Assembly (NCBI RefSeq): GCF_004216955.1
Contig: NZ_SGXL01000001.1
Coordinates: forward strand, 2,693,413-2,757,412
Reading direction: 5' to 3'
DNA: 64,000 bases
Source: Fictibacillus sp. BK138
GTDB taxonomy: Bacteria; Bacillota; Bacilli; Bacillales; Fictibacillaceae
Shown here: piece after piece, positions 8,684-16,983 of the stretch
How positions within the stretch are numbered: the stretch's first letter is position 1
Layout: the number at the start of each line of letters is the position of its first letter
Notes under the pieces: generated by a model
The model's database searches: none
What the model was told of the DNA's origin: nothing
The model's input: only the letters and a program-made list of their open reading frames with translations
Program-made: the position numbers and the translations under genes

Positions 8684-8766
8684 TAGGATTGTCGCCCGAG
8701 AGCAGTTATCGTTTCTAATAATGGGCTTTGCAGCTTGTTTTATTTTTATTAAAACAAAAGGAGCTG
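8633..8766 (+). promoter_or_regulatory. Attenuator-like leader structure before the FusB-like gene
   Basis: Three stems are seen. TGCAAAGCC (8633-8641) pairs with GGCTTTGCA (8724-8732). GGGCGA (8651-8656) pairs with TCGCCC (8692-8697), nested inside. CAGC plus TTGTTTTA (8731-8742) pairs with TAAAACAA and GCTG (8750-8766), enclosing most of the AAAGGAG ribosome site. The first and third share bases 8731-8732, so they compete at that junction. A ribosome on the leader ORF would open the first. Confidence 0.55.
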
Positions 8767-8773
8767 AAAAGCA

Positions 8774-9424
8774 ATGAATACACCATTCATTAGAAACCAT
8801 CAATATAACCTCATCAAAAAACAGGTCGGACAGCTGCAGCATGCCTGCAATAACGGTGCTGACCCTAAAGTTATTGAAGCCGTAGAGTTCAACGCTTTAT
8901 GTAAAATTTCGGATTCATTTCCGGAACTATCTGATCTTCAAAAACATACGTTAGAAAAGTTTGTGGGATTGCGTAAAACAGAAGAATTTCAGCAATACTT
9001 CTTTTCGCTGGAACCTTATTTAGAAGCATTTTCGCAAGTAACTGGAAAAAAGATTCAGAAGTTGTTCCCGAAAAACAAGAAGTTAAAGACACCTAACTTA
9101 AATGTGATCGATCATCACAAGATCAGCTACCTCGGCTGGGTGGACATCGCCACTCAAAAGCTGTTCATCGTCTATCATCTGAACGGCCAAACAGTGGGCA
9201 TTCAAGGTCGATACACACCTGCAAGCAAAGGCGTATGCTTTTTATGTAATGGGATTGGAGATGTAGCGCTATTTTCAGCGATCACTAAATATAAACCGGC
9301 GAACGCATCACCTGATTACTATAAAGCGATCGGAAACTATATGTGTGTGGACAGCGAAGAATGTAACAAGAAGATCACGGATGTTGCCGTATTGGAAAAG
9401 TTTCTTCATGAAGTTCTTTACTAA
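8774..9424 (+). CDS. FusB/FusC-family elongation factor G-binding protein
   Basis: 216 aa, the family's usual length. The N-terminal half is a helical bundle. The C-terminal half carries a four-Cys zinc finger, with C155 and C158 in GVCFLCNG and C191 and C197 in YMCVDSEEC, as in FusB. FusB proteins bind EF-G on the ribosome and release it when fusidic acid has locked it; chromosomal homologues occur in many Firmicutes. The RBS is AAAGGAG, ten bases before the ATG. The long upstream leader suggests induction by ribosome stalling. Whether this copy gives resistance is not shown by sequence. Confidence 0.88.
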   Translation: MNTPFIRNHQYNLIKKQVGQLQHACNNGADPKVIEAVEFNALCKISDSFPELSDLQKHTLEKFVGLRKTEEFQQYFFSLEPYLEAFSQVTGKKIQKLFPKNKKLKTPNLNVIDHHKISYLGWVDIATQKLFIVYHLNGQTVGIQGRYTPASKGVCFLCNGIGDVALFSAITKYKPANASPDYYKAIGNYMCVDSEECNKKITDVAVLEKFLHEVLY

Positions 9425-9450
9425 GTTCAATATATAAGCAATTCAAAATA

Positions 9451-9489
9451 GCCACCTAATTCGCATATGAATTAGGTGGCTTCTTTTTT
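9451..9489 (+). terminator. Strong terminator after the FusB-like gene
   Basis: A 12-bp perfect stem (GCCACCTAATTC / GAATTAGGTGGC) followed by a T-rich tail. It can also serve leftward transcripts weakly. Confidence 0.85.
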
Positions 9490-9514
9490 TAACAAATCAA
9501 CGTGTTTTCGGGTT

Positions 9515-9862
9515 TCAATTCCAAGTACCCCAGCCGCCAGGTGTACCTTGGCCTCCCCAAGGTGATGGGAAAGATTGTCCTTGACCATACCCCTGACCTC
9601 CCATGCCGCCAGGAAGACCGCCAAAATGAGGGGGAATTGGACCATGATAAGGAGTCCAGCCCACCATATCTTCAACTGCACGATACCCACTAATTTCGCC
9701 TTCTGGGAGAAATATAATTAATTTGGCTACCTTTGTACCAGAAGGGTCAATTTCATAACCAGTTATTTTAACTATAGCTTCACCATAACCTAAAAGATGA
9801 GTCGTACCATACTGACCTACTAAACTCTTTACTTCATCATAAGTTAACCTTTTTTGAAACAC
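9515..9862 (-). CDS. Gly-rich-tail protein, paralogue of the divergent gene at 10080
   Basis: 115 aa from GTG 9862 (AAAGG site). Residues 1-80 form a compact domain (FQKRLTYDEVKSLVGQYG, then LLGYGEAIVKITGYE, later YHGPIPP). Residues 81-115 are rich in Gly, Pro, Gln and Trp and look disordered. The same domain plan, including the FQxKR start and the Y(H/Q)GPIPP hinge, is found in the gene transcribed away from it at 10080. The composition recalls spore coat or exosporium proteins, but that is inference. Confidence 0.65.
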   Translation of the reverse strand: MFQKRLTYDEVKSLVGQYGTTHLLGYGEAIVKITGYEIDPSGTKVAKLIIFLPEGEISGYRAVEDMVGWTPYHGPIPPHFGGLPGGMGGQGYGQGQSFPSPWGGQGTPGGWGTWN

Positions 9863-10079
9863 TTAAAGCAAACCTTTCTAAATAAATTCTCTTGTTATAA
9901 ATATATGGTGTATCTTTGGATGCGTGTGGACAAAAGTAAAATCTTCTTGAAACCATGAACCCTACGCAGAAAAATCCGATTCTCATATTAATCAGTAAAT
10001 ATTAGGTTCTCGTCCATACCTATCAAATGCATAAACATATACATATACGGAAGAAAATTTATATAAAGGATGGATCTTT

Positions 10080-10532
10080 TTGTTTCAAGGTAAAAGAGCG
10101 TATTTAGTACCAGGTAGCACGATTGAACAATTTATTGGTCAATATATTACGACTGCCATTACAGGGTACGGGCAGGTAGTGGCACAAGTCGTTAAATATG
10201 ATAAAGCCAGCAAGATGGCAACCCTTAACGTATTTACACCTAGTGGAGTAAGAGCTTTACAAGTACATGAAACTGATATGTACGGAATTGCTCCATATCA
10301 AGGACCAATTCCTCCAGTCTTCGGATCTGGTATGGGTCAGATGGGCGGCCAAATGGGGCAGCCCGGACAGATGGGTCAGATGGGTGGCCAAATGGGTCAG
10401 CCCGGACAGATGGGCCAGATGGGCGGCCAAATGGGGCAGCAAGGACAGATGGGGCAAGGTGGTCAACAAGGCTGGCCATGGTGGCTTCAACAATATTTTG
10501 GAGGTTGGGGCGGCGGGCGTTCTCGTAAGTAA
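10080..10532 (+). CDS. Domain protein with Met/Gln/Gly tandem-repeat tail, paralogue of the 9515 gene
   Basis: 150 aa from TTG 10080 after AAAGGATGG. Residues 1-80 match the domain of the divergent neighbour (IGQYITTAITGYGQVV, then YQGPIPP). Then come three perfect-length 13-aa repeats (MGQMGGQMGQPGQ type) encoded by 39-bp units, and a Trp/Gly-rich end. The repeats vary at silent third positions, so they are not recent slippage copies only. Surface or spore-coat structure is a reasonable guess. A bidirectional terminator follows. Confidence 0.7.
   Translation: MFQGKRAYLVPGSTIEQFIGQYITTAITGYGQVVAQVVKYDKASKMATLNVFTPSGVRALQVHETDMYGIAPYQGPIPPVFGSGMGQMGGQMGQPGQMGQMGGQMGQPGQMGQMGGQMGQQGQMGQGGQQGWPWWLQQYFGGWGGGRSRK
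10332..10448 (+). repeat. Three 39-bp tandem repeats inside the coding region
   Basis: Units at 10332-10370, 10371-10409 and 10410-10448, each encoding 13 residues. They differ at a few bases, mostly synonymous; the last unit changes Pro to Gln. The copy number is likely variable between strains. Confidence 0.9.
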
Positions 10533-10563
10533 ATCCGTGCCTCTTATTTGTAGACATAATGAC

Positions 10564-10598
10564 AAAAAATCGTGAGAATAACTCCTCACGATTTTTTA
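10564..10598. terminator. Bidirectional terminator between convergent genes
   Basis: AAAAAATCGTGAG, seven-base loop, CTCACGATTTTTT. It serves the rightward repeat protein and the leftward small gene, whose stop codon lies in the stem. Confidence 0.85.
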
Positions 10599-10763
10599 TT
10601 CGCTCTGCTTTGGTTTTGCCTTCGACTTACTTCCCTTTTTGGAACGATATTCGTTTCCTTTGTTGTTGTTGCCGCTTATCAGTTCACTTGCAAATTCTTG
10701 ATCGTGCTGCGCTTTTGGTGAACCTTGATTTTGGCTTCCTACACTTCCGTTACGATTCGTCAT
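10596..10763 (-). CDS. Small hydrophilic protein, SASP/YfhD-like composition
   Basis: A 55-aa gene with GGAGG seven bases before ATG 10763. It is rich in Asn, Gln, Ser and Lys, has no hydrophobic stretch, and contains DQEFASELISG in mid-chain, recalling the EFASE words of gamma-type small acid-soluble spore proteins and the EFxxEL of YfhD. The C-terminus is basic (RSKKGSKSKAKPKQ). I infer a spore-related small protein. A 20-codon basic ORF (10827 to 10765) ends directly before it. Confidence 0.65.
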   Translation of the reverse strand: MTNRNGSVGSQNQGSPKAQHDQEFASELISGNNNKGNEYRSKKGSKSKAKPKQSE

Positions 10764-10849
10764 CTCATTCCCTCCTTAAATTCTGAACTTCCTTTTTAGT
10801 ATTGCTTTTCCGTTGCGGATTACTCATTTTTTTCATCCATCCACATAAG

Positions 10850-10892
10850 AAAAGCTGACACAAAAGAGTTTATTGATCCCTTTGTATCAGCT
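10850..10892 (-). terminator. Terminator of the DHA2 exporter gene
   Basis: AGCTGA(C/T)ACAAA arms separated by a 15-base loop, with a U-tail leftward. Starts 12 bp past the stop. Confidence 0.7.
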
Positions 10893-10903
10893 CGTATTTT
10901 TTA

Positions 10904-12424
10904 TTAATTTGTTACAGGCTTTACTACTGGTTTGCCTTGATTTTCTATCTTGTTAACAGCTTCTGCACTTGTATCTACCCGTTTCACGAACAGTGCTAGC
11001 AATAGTGCAACTAAATTCATCCCTAATGCAACATAGAAGGAATATTGGATTCCGGACAATAAAGCTTGCTGCGATAAAGCAGCGGTTGATGCTTCAGTTA
11101 TCGTTGCAGGATCTACTCCGCTCATCAAGCTTTCCGCTTCTGTTTTTGTCACAGAGTTCATGAGTGTCACAAGGATTGCTGTTCCGATCGAACCAGACAC
11201 TTGCTGTGCCGTGTTATTGACAGCTGTACCGTGCGGATTAAGTTTCGTGGGCAGCTGGTTTAAACCGTTCGTCATGATCGGCATCATTACCATCGAAAGT
11301 CCGAACATGCGAAGTGAGTAAACAAAGATGATATATGAATACGCCGATTGAGCATCCAAGTGTGCGAGCATGTATGTGGAGACAGCTGTAATCGATAATC
11401 CCACTACTGCCAATGCACGTGGTCCGAATTTATCGAACAGCTTCCCAGTGATCGGTGACATGATCGCCATCACCACCGCACCCGGCAGCATCATTAGACC
11501 AGAGTCTAATGGGGAAATGCCGCGAACACTTTGTACATAAGCTGGAGTTAAGATCATGCCCGAGAACATCGCTACTGCGTTTACAATCGCAATCACGGAA
11601 GCGAGTGCAAACATGGGATATTTATAAACACGAATGTTTAATAGCGGCTCATCGAGTTTGAGTTGGCGCAGTAAGAACAGAATTAATGCGATGCCGCCCG
11701 TAATAAGTGTGCTGAGTACGATCGTATCCGTCCATCCATCTGAACTAGCGGTACTGCACCCATAAAGAATGCCACCGAACCCGATGCTTGATAAGACGAG
11801 TGACGTGTAGTCAAGTGTTGCCTTTTTGTTTTGAGCCATCACGTTATCGAGTTTCCATACTGCAAACAATAAACTTATGATCGCTAAAGGCAGAATCATT
11901 TCAAAAAGCAAACGCCAGTCATAGTATTCTACGATATATCCAGATAAAGTAGGTCCGATCGCTGGGGCTGTAATCATAACCAGACCAAAGATCCCCATCG
12001 CCATTCCCCGCTTCTCGCGCGGGAAGCTGACGAGCATGATGTTCATTAAGAGCGGTCCCATAACGGAAGAACCTGCAGCTTGAATCATTCGTCCTGTCAG
12101 TAACAGACCAAAGTTTGGTGCGAACGCTGAAATAGCTGTTCCCAATGTAAAAATAGCCATTGCAGAAATAAAAAGTGCCCTATTTGAAAAGCGTGTGATC
12201 AAGAAGGCTGATGCAGGGATTAATACTCCACTGACAAGCATGAAGCCTGTTACGAGCCATTGTACCGTTGAGTAATCTTTTATTTCTAAATCCACCATAA
12301 TTGTTGGAAGTGCTACGTTCAGCAATGAGTTGTTCAAAAACGAAACAAATGCTCCGACGAACAAAATAGCGAGCATTAGATAAGGAGGCTTTTTAAGCTC
12401 TAAAGCTGTATCCGTATTTTTCAT
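10904..12424 (-). CDS. DHA2-family (14-TM) multidrug MFS exporter
   Basis: 506 aa with fourteen predicted membrane segments. Signature sequences are motif A-like ITRFSNRALF between TM2 and TM3, and motif C of antiporters (AIGPTLSGYIVEYYDWRLLF) in TM5. It is close in type to EmrB/QacA and Bacillus LmrB: proton-driven efflux of lipophilic drugs. It is divergent from a TetR gene that probably represses it, with a promoter and palindrome in between. RBS GAGGGG. The substrate cannot be told from sequence. Confidence 0.88.
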   Translation of the reverse strand: MKNTDTALELKKPPYLMLAILFVGAFVSFLNNSLLNVALPTIMVDLEIKDYSTVQWLVTGFMLVSGVLIPASAFLITRFSNRALFISAMAIFTLGTAISAFAPNFGLLLTGRMIQAAGSSVMGPLLMNIMLVSFPREKRGMAMGIFGLVMITAPAIGPTLSGYIVEYYDWRLLFEMILPLAIISLLFAVWKLDNVMAQNKKATLDYTSLVLSSIGFGGILYGCSTASSDGWTDTIVLSTLITGGIALILFLLRQLKLDEPLLNIRVYKYPMFALASVIAIVNAVAMFSGMILTPAYVQSVRGISPLDSGLMMLPGAVVMAIMSPITGKLFDKFGPRALAVVGLSITAVSTYMLAHLDAQSAYSYIIFVYSLRMFGLSMVMMPIMTNGLNQLPTKLNPHGTAVNNTAQQVSGSIGTAILVTLMNSVTKTEAESLMSGVDPATITEASTAALSQQALLSGIQYSFYVALGMNLVALLLALFVKRVDTSAEAVNKIENQGKPVVKPVTN

Positions 12425-12454
12425 GTATTTTCCCCTCTGTTTTATAAAATTAAT

Positions 12455-12471
12455 ACTTAACTTTATTAAGT
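12455..12471 (-). promoter_or_regulatory. Candidate TetR operator over the exporter promoter
   Basis: ACTTAA, five bases, TTAAGT. It overlaps the -10 of a leftward promoter read as TTGAAC, 17 bases, TAAAGT (about 12459-12487). A repressor here would block the exporter. Confidence 0.55.
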
Positions 12472-12531
12472 TTATACTCGAGGTTCAAAAAAGGCAACAC
12501 TTTTATACTAAGAGTCTAAAAAATATTTGTT

Positions 12532-12560
12532 TTTCCAGCAGAAGAAATTTATACTACAAG
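12532..12560 (+). promoter_or_regulatory. Sigma-A promoter of the TetR regulator gene
   Basis: TTGTTT, a 17-bp spacer, TATACT, about 30 bp upstream of the coding region. Coordinates are good to within two bases. Confidence 0.6.
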
Positions 12561-12591
12561 TAGAAGAAAACCAAGGGGATGGCTTGAATAC

Positions 12592-13461
12592 ATGAATAAT
12601 AAGAAAAGAAAAGTAGCGGACATTGCACTAAGACTGTTTATAGAAAAAGGTATTCAGCAAACCTCTATACAGGAGATCATTGAAAAAGCGAACATTTCAA
12701 AAGGTACGTTTTATAATTATTTTTCCTCGAAGAGTGATTGTATTGCAGATATACTGGAGTTCCTGCGCTATGATGCAAGCCAGCAGCGGATCGCGCTGCA
12801 GATCGGCAAGGATCCTAGTGACCGCCAAGTTTTTATCGACCAGATCACAATCATCATGCGTTTGAATCAAGAGCGAAATGTAACACCGCTTTTTGAGGCT
12901 ATTCTTTCATCCAATGAAGCTGACCTGAAAAAATTGGTGATGCAGCATCGTGTTTATGAGATGGAATGGCTGTCGAATCGCTTTATAGATATCATGGGTG
13001 AAGACATTCGCGATCACGCGTTTGAAGCGACCATATTGTTTTTTGGCATGGTGCAGCATATGTTATTTACGTTGCGAGTTACAAACAGTACGTATTCATT
13101 AAATGAAGTGGTTGATACTATTTTGTCGTATATCGAATTGATCGCGCCCAAAATGATTATGAATCAGAAAGTGATGGTAAATCATTCAGCTATAGATCTG
13201 CTCCGAACGAATGTGAGTAGAAATGTCGTAACCAAGGAAGATGTCATGAAACTTGCGATTCAGCTGCAGGATCATCACACCTTTAACGAAGAACAGCAGG
13301 ATTTATTCGATGTCATCGTTGGTGAATTACAGCGTGAAAGAATGCGTAAAGTCGTTCTTCAGCCATTGTTAAAACCTTTTCAGAAGCTGTTCCATGAGAC
13401 TCCCGTTCAATCACAAGCTCAGTTATTCACGAACATGCTTTGGTATTTGTTGAAGACTTAA
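12592..13461 (+). CDS. TetR/AcrR-family transcriptional regulator
   Basis: 289 aa. The N-terminal helix-turn-helix is typical (TSIQEIIEKANISKGTFYNYFSSK). The ligand domain is long for the family (usual total about 200): residues 190-289 add an extra helical region. It is divergent from the DHA2 exporter and most likely represses it until a drug binds. The start is ATG 12592 with AAGGGG some distance upstream. A strong terminator follows. Confidence 0.88.
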   Translation: MNNKKRKVADIALRLFIEKGIQQTSIQEIIEKANISKGTFYNYFSSKSDCIADILEFLRYDASQQRIALQIGKDPSDRQVFIDQITIIMRLNQERNVTPLFEAILSSNEADLKKLVMQHRVYEMEWLSNRFIDIMGEDIRDHAFEATILFFGMVQHMLFTLRVTNSTYSLNEVVDTILSYIELIAPKMIMNQKVMVNHSAIDLLRTNVSRNVVTKEDVMKLAIQLQDHHTFNEEQQDLFDVIVGELQRERMRKVVLQPLLKPFQKLFHETPVQSQAQLFTNMLWYLLKT

Positions 13462-13476
13462 CAATAAAAAGTAAAA

Positions 13477-13516
13477 GAAGCTGACCGGATCGTTTTTTGC
13501 CGGCAGCCTCTTTTTT
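13477..13516 (+). terminator. Terminator of the TetR gene
   Basis: GAAGCTGACCGG / CCGGCAGCCTC stem with one mismatch region, then T6. Confidence 0.8.
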
Positions 13517-13581
13517 GATGGGATAAAAGATAGTTGAAAACAAATACTAACTAAATCTAACAATCACTTGGAGGTTTAGTT

Positions 13582-13728
13582 ATGCGTAATGAAACTGGCT
13601 TTGCAGCAATAATTTTCTTTACTATCCTGAGTCTTGTTACTTCTTTTGTCTTTGGTATGGTTCTTAATTCGAAAATGAATAAATTAAGTGAATCCGTAAA
13701 AAATGCAGAGAATAAAGGAAATCAATAA
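13582..13728 (+). CDS. Small single-pass membrane protein, 48 aa
   Basis: GGAGG seven bases before ATG 13582. One hydrophobic helix at about residues 7-28 (GFAAIIFFTILSLVTSFVFG), then a charged tail of 20 residues. It is not in any recognised family. A good ribosome site and a clean end make it a likely gene. Confidence 0.6.
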   Translation: MRNETGFAAIIFFTILSLVTSFVFGMVLNSKMNKLSESVKNAENKGNQ

Positions 13729-13771
13729 TTAAGCTCTTTCCCACCTATGAAAGAAGATCCATTTTTATACG

Positions 13772-13805
13772 AAAAGTCAAAACGACCAGAATTCCATCTG
13801 GTCGT
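13772..13805 (-). terminator. Terminator of the two-component operon
   Basis: ACGACCAGA, six-base loop, TCTGGTCGT with an A-rich stretch on the left. The same stem is used at 44755 and 48646. Confidence 0.75.
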
Positions 13806-13813
13806 TCACCTAA

Positions 13814-13942
13814 TCATTCAGCAATCTCAGAGATTTGTTTCGTTTGAATCGATTCTTTAAGTCCCGGGGTTCCAGCATTATCGGCAAACCCAAATATGCT
13901 ATATATTACAATTGTTATACCAACAAAAAGTTTCTTGTTCAT
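13814..13942 (-). CDS. 42-aa secreted or membrane-anchored peptide following the sensor kinase
   Basis: The ATG at 13942 has GGAG eight bases upstream, inside the last codons of the kinase gene; an in-frame ATG at 13948 overlaps the kinase TGA. The peptide has a KK-plus-hydrophobic signal segment (MNKKLFVGITIVIYSIFGFA) and a 22-residue hydrophilic tail. Size and layout resemble exported signalling or accessory peptides, but no Rap gene is present. The operon terminator follows at once, so it is the third gene of the operon. Confidence 0.55.
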   Translation of the reverse strand: MNKKLFVGITIVIYSIFGFADNAGTPGLKESIQTKQISEIAE

Positions 13943-13944
13943 CT

Positions 13945-16161
13945 TCATGACTCCATTGCATCCAATTCTATCGTGACTTTGAATAAGTCTCCATCTACAT
14001 CAATCTCCATGTTTCCTTCGTGAAGGTCTACGATGGATTTCGCTATGGCAAGACCTAAACCCGACCCATCTGTATGACGGGAAGTATCTCCTCGCTTGAA
14101 TCGTTCAAACAATTCTTCAATGTTTGCGCCTAACTCATATTTAGAAACGTTCTTAAAAGAAATCAGTACCTTCTGTTTTTCATGAACAACGGAAACGTAG
14201 ACTCTTGTGTTTTCCATCGAATACTTTAGAACGTTACCAATTAAATTATCAAATACTCGCCACATCTTTTGTCCGTCTACATATGTGAAGATTGGACTTT
14301 TAGGAGTTGCAAGTCTGAAGGTTAATGAAGACTCTTTTATCGTTTCATTGTATTCAGCCAGTGCTTGCTGCAGCAGCTGTAAAATATCTACTTTTTGTTT
14401 ATTCAGTTCAATGTTTCCGGTTGCCATTTTAGAAGCTTCAAACAAATCATCAATAAGGACTTTTAGCCGTTTTGATTTGCGGTCGATAATTTCCAAATAA
14501 GAATCATGATCCTCTTTTGTAACCCCTTCTGCCTTCAGCAGTTCTGTATACGTAATGATTGAGGTTAACGGTGTTCGGAGATCATGACTAACATTTGTGA
14601 TCAGCTCGGTTTTTAAGCGCTCACTTTTCGCTTCTGCTTTTTTGGAGGTTTTTACACCGTGTTTTAAAAGATTAAGATTCCCAGCAAGCATTGCTAATGA
14701 CGACTTCCCCTTATAAGGAAGATCTTGTTCCAGTTTTCCTCCCGCAAGCTCATTGGAATGTTGAATAATTCGATTAAAATTTCCGATGTGTTTAAACATG
14801 TATAACAGAACAGGAATGGTGACAACAAGAAATAGGACTGCATAAATTCCAAACAAATCGGGCTCAGGTTCTATAAAAACGATTCCTGCACCGAACCCGG
14901 ATAAGAAGATCACAATGAGGAGCAGCAGAATTTGAATTCCCACACTTTTATCATAAAACGCATCTGACCCTAATCGGTAGAACCATCGTGACATTTTTAT
15001 TACGAAAGCTTCTTTATACAGTTGTCTTTTGCCGAGTTCTCTGTAGATCCATACCATTTGTATAAGGGTAATCCCTACCATTAGAAACGCGAACAGAAAT
15101 TCAAAGAGTCCGCTGCTATAGAGAAAAGAAAAATACAGGTTATCGTAATTCTGGCCATTGGCTACAAGTGCCACAGCCATCAAGAAAATGGAAAGCAGAA
15201 GACCCACAAGCTTAATATCAATAGGCAGCCTCTTGTAATAGTTCCTTTTATCCGAAGCTGCAATCACCTGGAACGGATGCAATTTTCTTGCCCAAAACAC
15301 CGCAAAGCAGAGGATTAAGAGACTGCTTATGGATGTTATATAAAAAAACATTTGCCTGTTCTCATATTCTTCTTTTTGTTCTCTGATCCAGTTCCCTGTT
15401 GGACCGGAATTTGGCAATGTAATAATCCCTTGAATGATTCTTGGTTTTTGAGCAAAGTTCTCGTCTTGTATGAAATCTAAAAATGGATAAAGACCATTTA
15501 ACTGCAAAGAACCATTTACGGATGAGGAATATTGTTTTGTATATAAATTTGGCTGTTCCTTCAGATCTTCAGGTTTATTGGCTTCTTTAACATTTGTGAA
15601 AACTTCTCCCGTTTTCGCATCTTCCAGATAGTAGTGAAAGCCCAACAGATTATCATCGTAATTGGCAATGAACTCTTCTCTTTGCTTAAGAAATGCATCA
15701 ATTTGCTTTTCCTTCTCTTTTATTACTTTAGCTTTGACATGTTCATCACTTTTAAAGTTTTCAATAATATCGCTAATCTTCTCATCTCTTTGCTGTTCAT
15801 AGAGCTTCACAACATCTTTATTCTCTGCAGCTTTAGCTTCTTCTATCTTCGGCTGGTACTGCTCTTTAATGTTTGTAACTTGTTCCGATAAAGTACCATA
15901 GCGATTGCGATGTTCCTCAATTTCTTCTTTTGACACCTTGATATCGTTCTTTAATTCTTTTTCAGAAATATGATTAATATCAGCGATGGTGATGTATTCT
16001 ATAAATTCATTTACGTGCATGTTGAAATCATCCGTATGAAAATAATCTTTATTCAAGTACCAATGACCATTATCTAATATTGATAGAATTCCGCTTAGAC
16101 CAAAGGTTACCAACAAGACCCACACAGAGACTTTTATTCTACTTTTCCATTTTGTATCCAA
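13945..16161 (-). CDS. Membrane sensor histidine kinase, large extracytoplasmic and multi-TM sensor
   Basis: 738 aa. TM1 lies at about 10-30, followed by about 240 residues outside the cell with a long charged coiled coil at 65-165. Then come six further TM segments between about 275 and 465, a short HAMP-like linker, and the kinase core. The phospho-accepting H526 lies in NVSHDLRTPLTSI, the N box in IGNVLKYS, and the G box in GSGLGLAIAKS. The gene overlaps the response regulator by 23 bases. The coiled-coil domain suggests sensing of an envelope state or peptide; the signal is unknown. Confidence 0.88.
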   Translation of the reverse strand: MDTKWKSRIKVSVWVLLVTFGLSGILSILDNGHWYLNKDYFHTDDFNMHVNEFIEYITIADINHISEKELKNDIKVSKEEIEEHRNRYGTLSEQVTNIKEQYQPKIEEAKAAENKDVVKLYEQQRDEKISDIIENFKSDEHVKAKVIKEKEKQIDAFLKQREEFIANYDDNLLGFHYYLEDAKTGEVFTNVKEANKPEDLKEQPNLYTKQYSSSVNGSLQLNGLYPFLDFIQDENFAQKPRIIQGIITLPNSGPTGNWIREQKEEYENRQMFFYITSISSLLILCFAVFWARKLHPFQVIAASDKRNYYKRLPIDIKLVGLLLSIFLMAVALVANGQNYDNLYFSFLYSSGLFEFLFAFLMVGITLIQMVWIYRELGKRQLYKEAFVIKMSRWFYRLGSDAFYDKSVGIQILLLLIVIFLSGFGAGIVFIEPEPDLFGIYAVLFLVVTIPVLLYMFKHIGNFNRIIQHSNELAGGKLEQDLPYKGKSSLAMLAGNLNLLKHGVKTSKKAEAKSERLKTELITNVSHDLRTPLTSIITYTELLKAEGVTKEDHDSYLEIIDRKSKRLKVLIDDLFEASKMATGNIELNKQKVDILQLLQQALAEYNETIKESSLTFRLATPKSPIFTYVDGQKMWRVFDNLIGNVLKYSMENTRVYVSVVHEKQKVLISFKNVSKYELGANIEELFERFKRGDTSRHTDGSGLGLAIAKSIVDLHEGNMEIDVDGDLFKVTIELDAMES

Positions 16162-16831
16162 TCCCCCATACCACCTTTAAATATCTTGGATTTTTCGGAT
16201 CAATCTCTATTTTTTCTCTAATTTTCCGAATATGAACAGCAACTGTATTTTCCGCATTATAACTAGGCTCTTTCCATACCCGCTCATAAATGTCATTGAT
16301 GGAAAATACCCTTCCCGGATAAGACATGAGTAGCTCCACTATCTTATATTCGATAGGTGTTAATTTTACAGGATCGCCATTTACAGCTACTTCTTTCGCT
16401 TCCTTATCAAGGGTCAAGCCGTTAAGATTGATCAGTTCTGTTCTCCCCTCATATGTACCAAGTGTGACGTACCGCCTGAGCTGCGATTTAACGCGGGCGA
16501 TCAGCTCCAAAGGATTAAAAGGCTTTGTCACATAATCATCTGCACCAATCTGAAGTCCCAGTACTTTGTCGGTATCTTCGCTTTTCGCACTTAAGATGAT
16601 GATCGGAATGTTTTTTTGTTCTCGTATTTTAAACGTGGTAGAGATGCCATCTAATTTCGGCATCATGATGTCCATTATAATGAGATGAATCTGATGCTCA
16701 TCCAATTTTTCAATCGCTTCAATTCCGTCACTTGCCTGCACAACGGTTATTCCTTCGTTTTTTAAATATATTTCAATGGCATCGCGAATTTCTTTTTCAT
16801 CATCCACGACTAACACAGTAAATCCATTCAT
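16139..16831 (-). CDS. OmpR/PhoB-family response regulator, VanR-like
   Basis: 230 aa. The receiver has acidic pair D10-D11, phospho-acceptor D54 (IIMDIMMPKLDG), S81 and K103. The C-terminal winged helix spans about 130-230 (KLTPIEYKIVELLMSYPGR, ENTVAVHIRKIREKIE). The receiver resembles VanR-type regulators that pair with multi-TM kinases. It is the first gene of the operon, partner of the kinase that overlaps it. ATG after AGGGAGAG. Confidence 0.9.
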   Translation of the reverse strand: MNGFTVLVVDDEKEIRDAIEIYLKNEGITVVQASDGIEAIEKLDEHQIHLIIMDIMMPKLDGISTTFKIREQKNIPIIILSAKSEDTDKVLGLQIGADDYVTKPFNPLELIARVKSQLRRYVTLGTYEGRTELINLNGLTLDKEAKEVAVNGDPVKLTPIEYKIVELLMSYPGRVFSINDIYERVWKEPSYNAENTVAVHIRKIREKIEIDPKNPRYLKVVWGIGYKMEK

Positions 16832-16851
16832 GTTCTCACTCTCCCTTCTGC

Positions 16852-16857
16852 ATTATA
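16852..16857 (-). promoter_or_regulatory. Extended -10 promoter of the two-component operon
   Basis: Read leftward, TGCTATAAT is a TG-extended -10 element, with a poor -35. It gives a leader of only about 15 nt before ATG 16831. Confidence 0.5.
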
Positions 16858-16983
16858 GCATGGTATATATTTGAAATTATCTTCATTCTACATGGCATTC
16901 CTTTATAATTTCCTAGCAAAAATCTTAAGACTTTCTTAATTAATTAAGTAAGGATGAAATTAACATCGAAGCTTCCAATACCT

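Noticed and set aside
10765-10827. 20-codon basic ORF directly upstream of the small SASP-like gene
   Set aside because: Only a weak GGATG site and no known relative. It may be a coupled leader, but there is not enough to call it.
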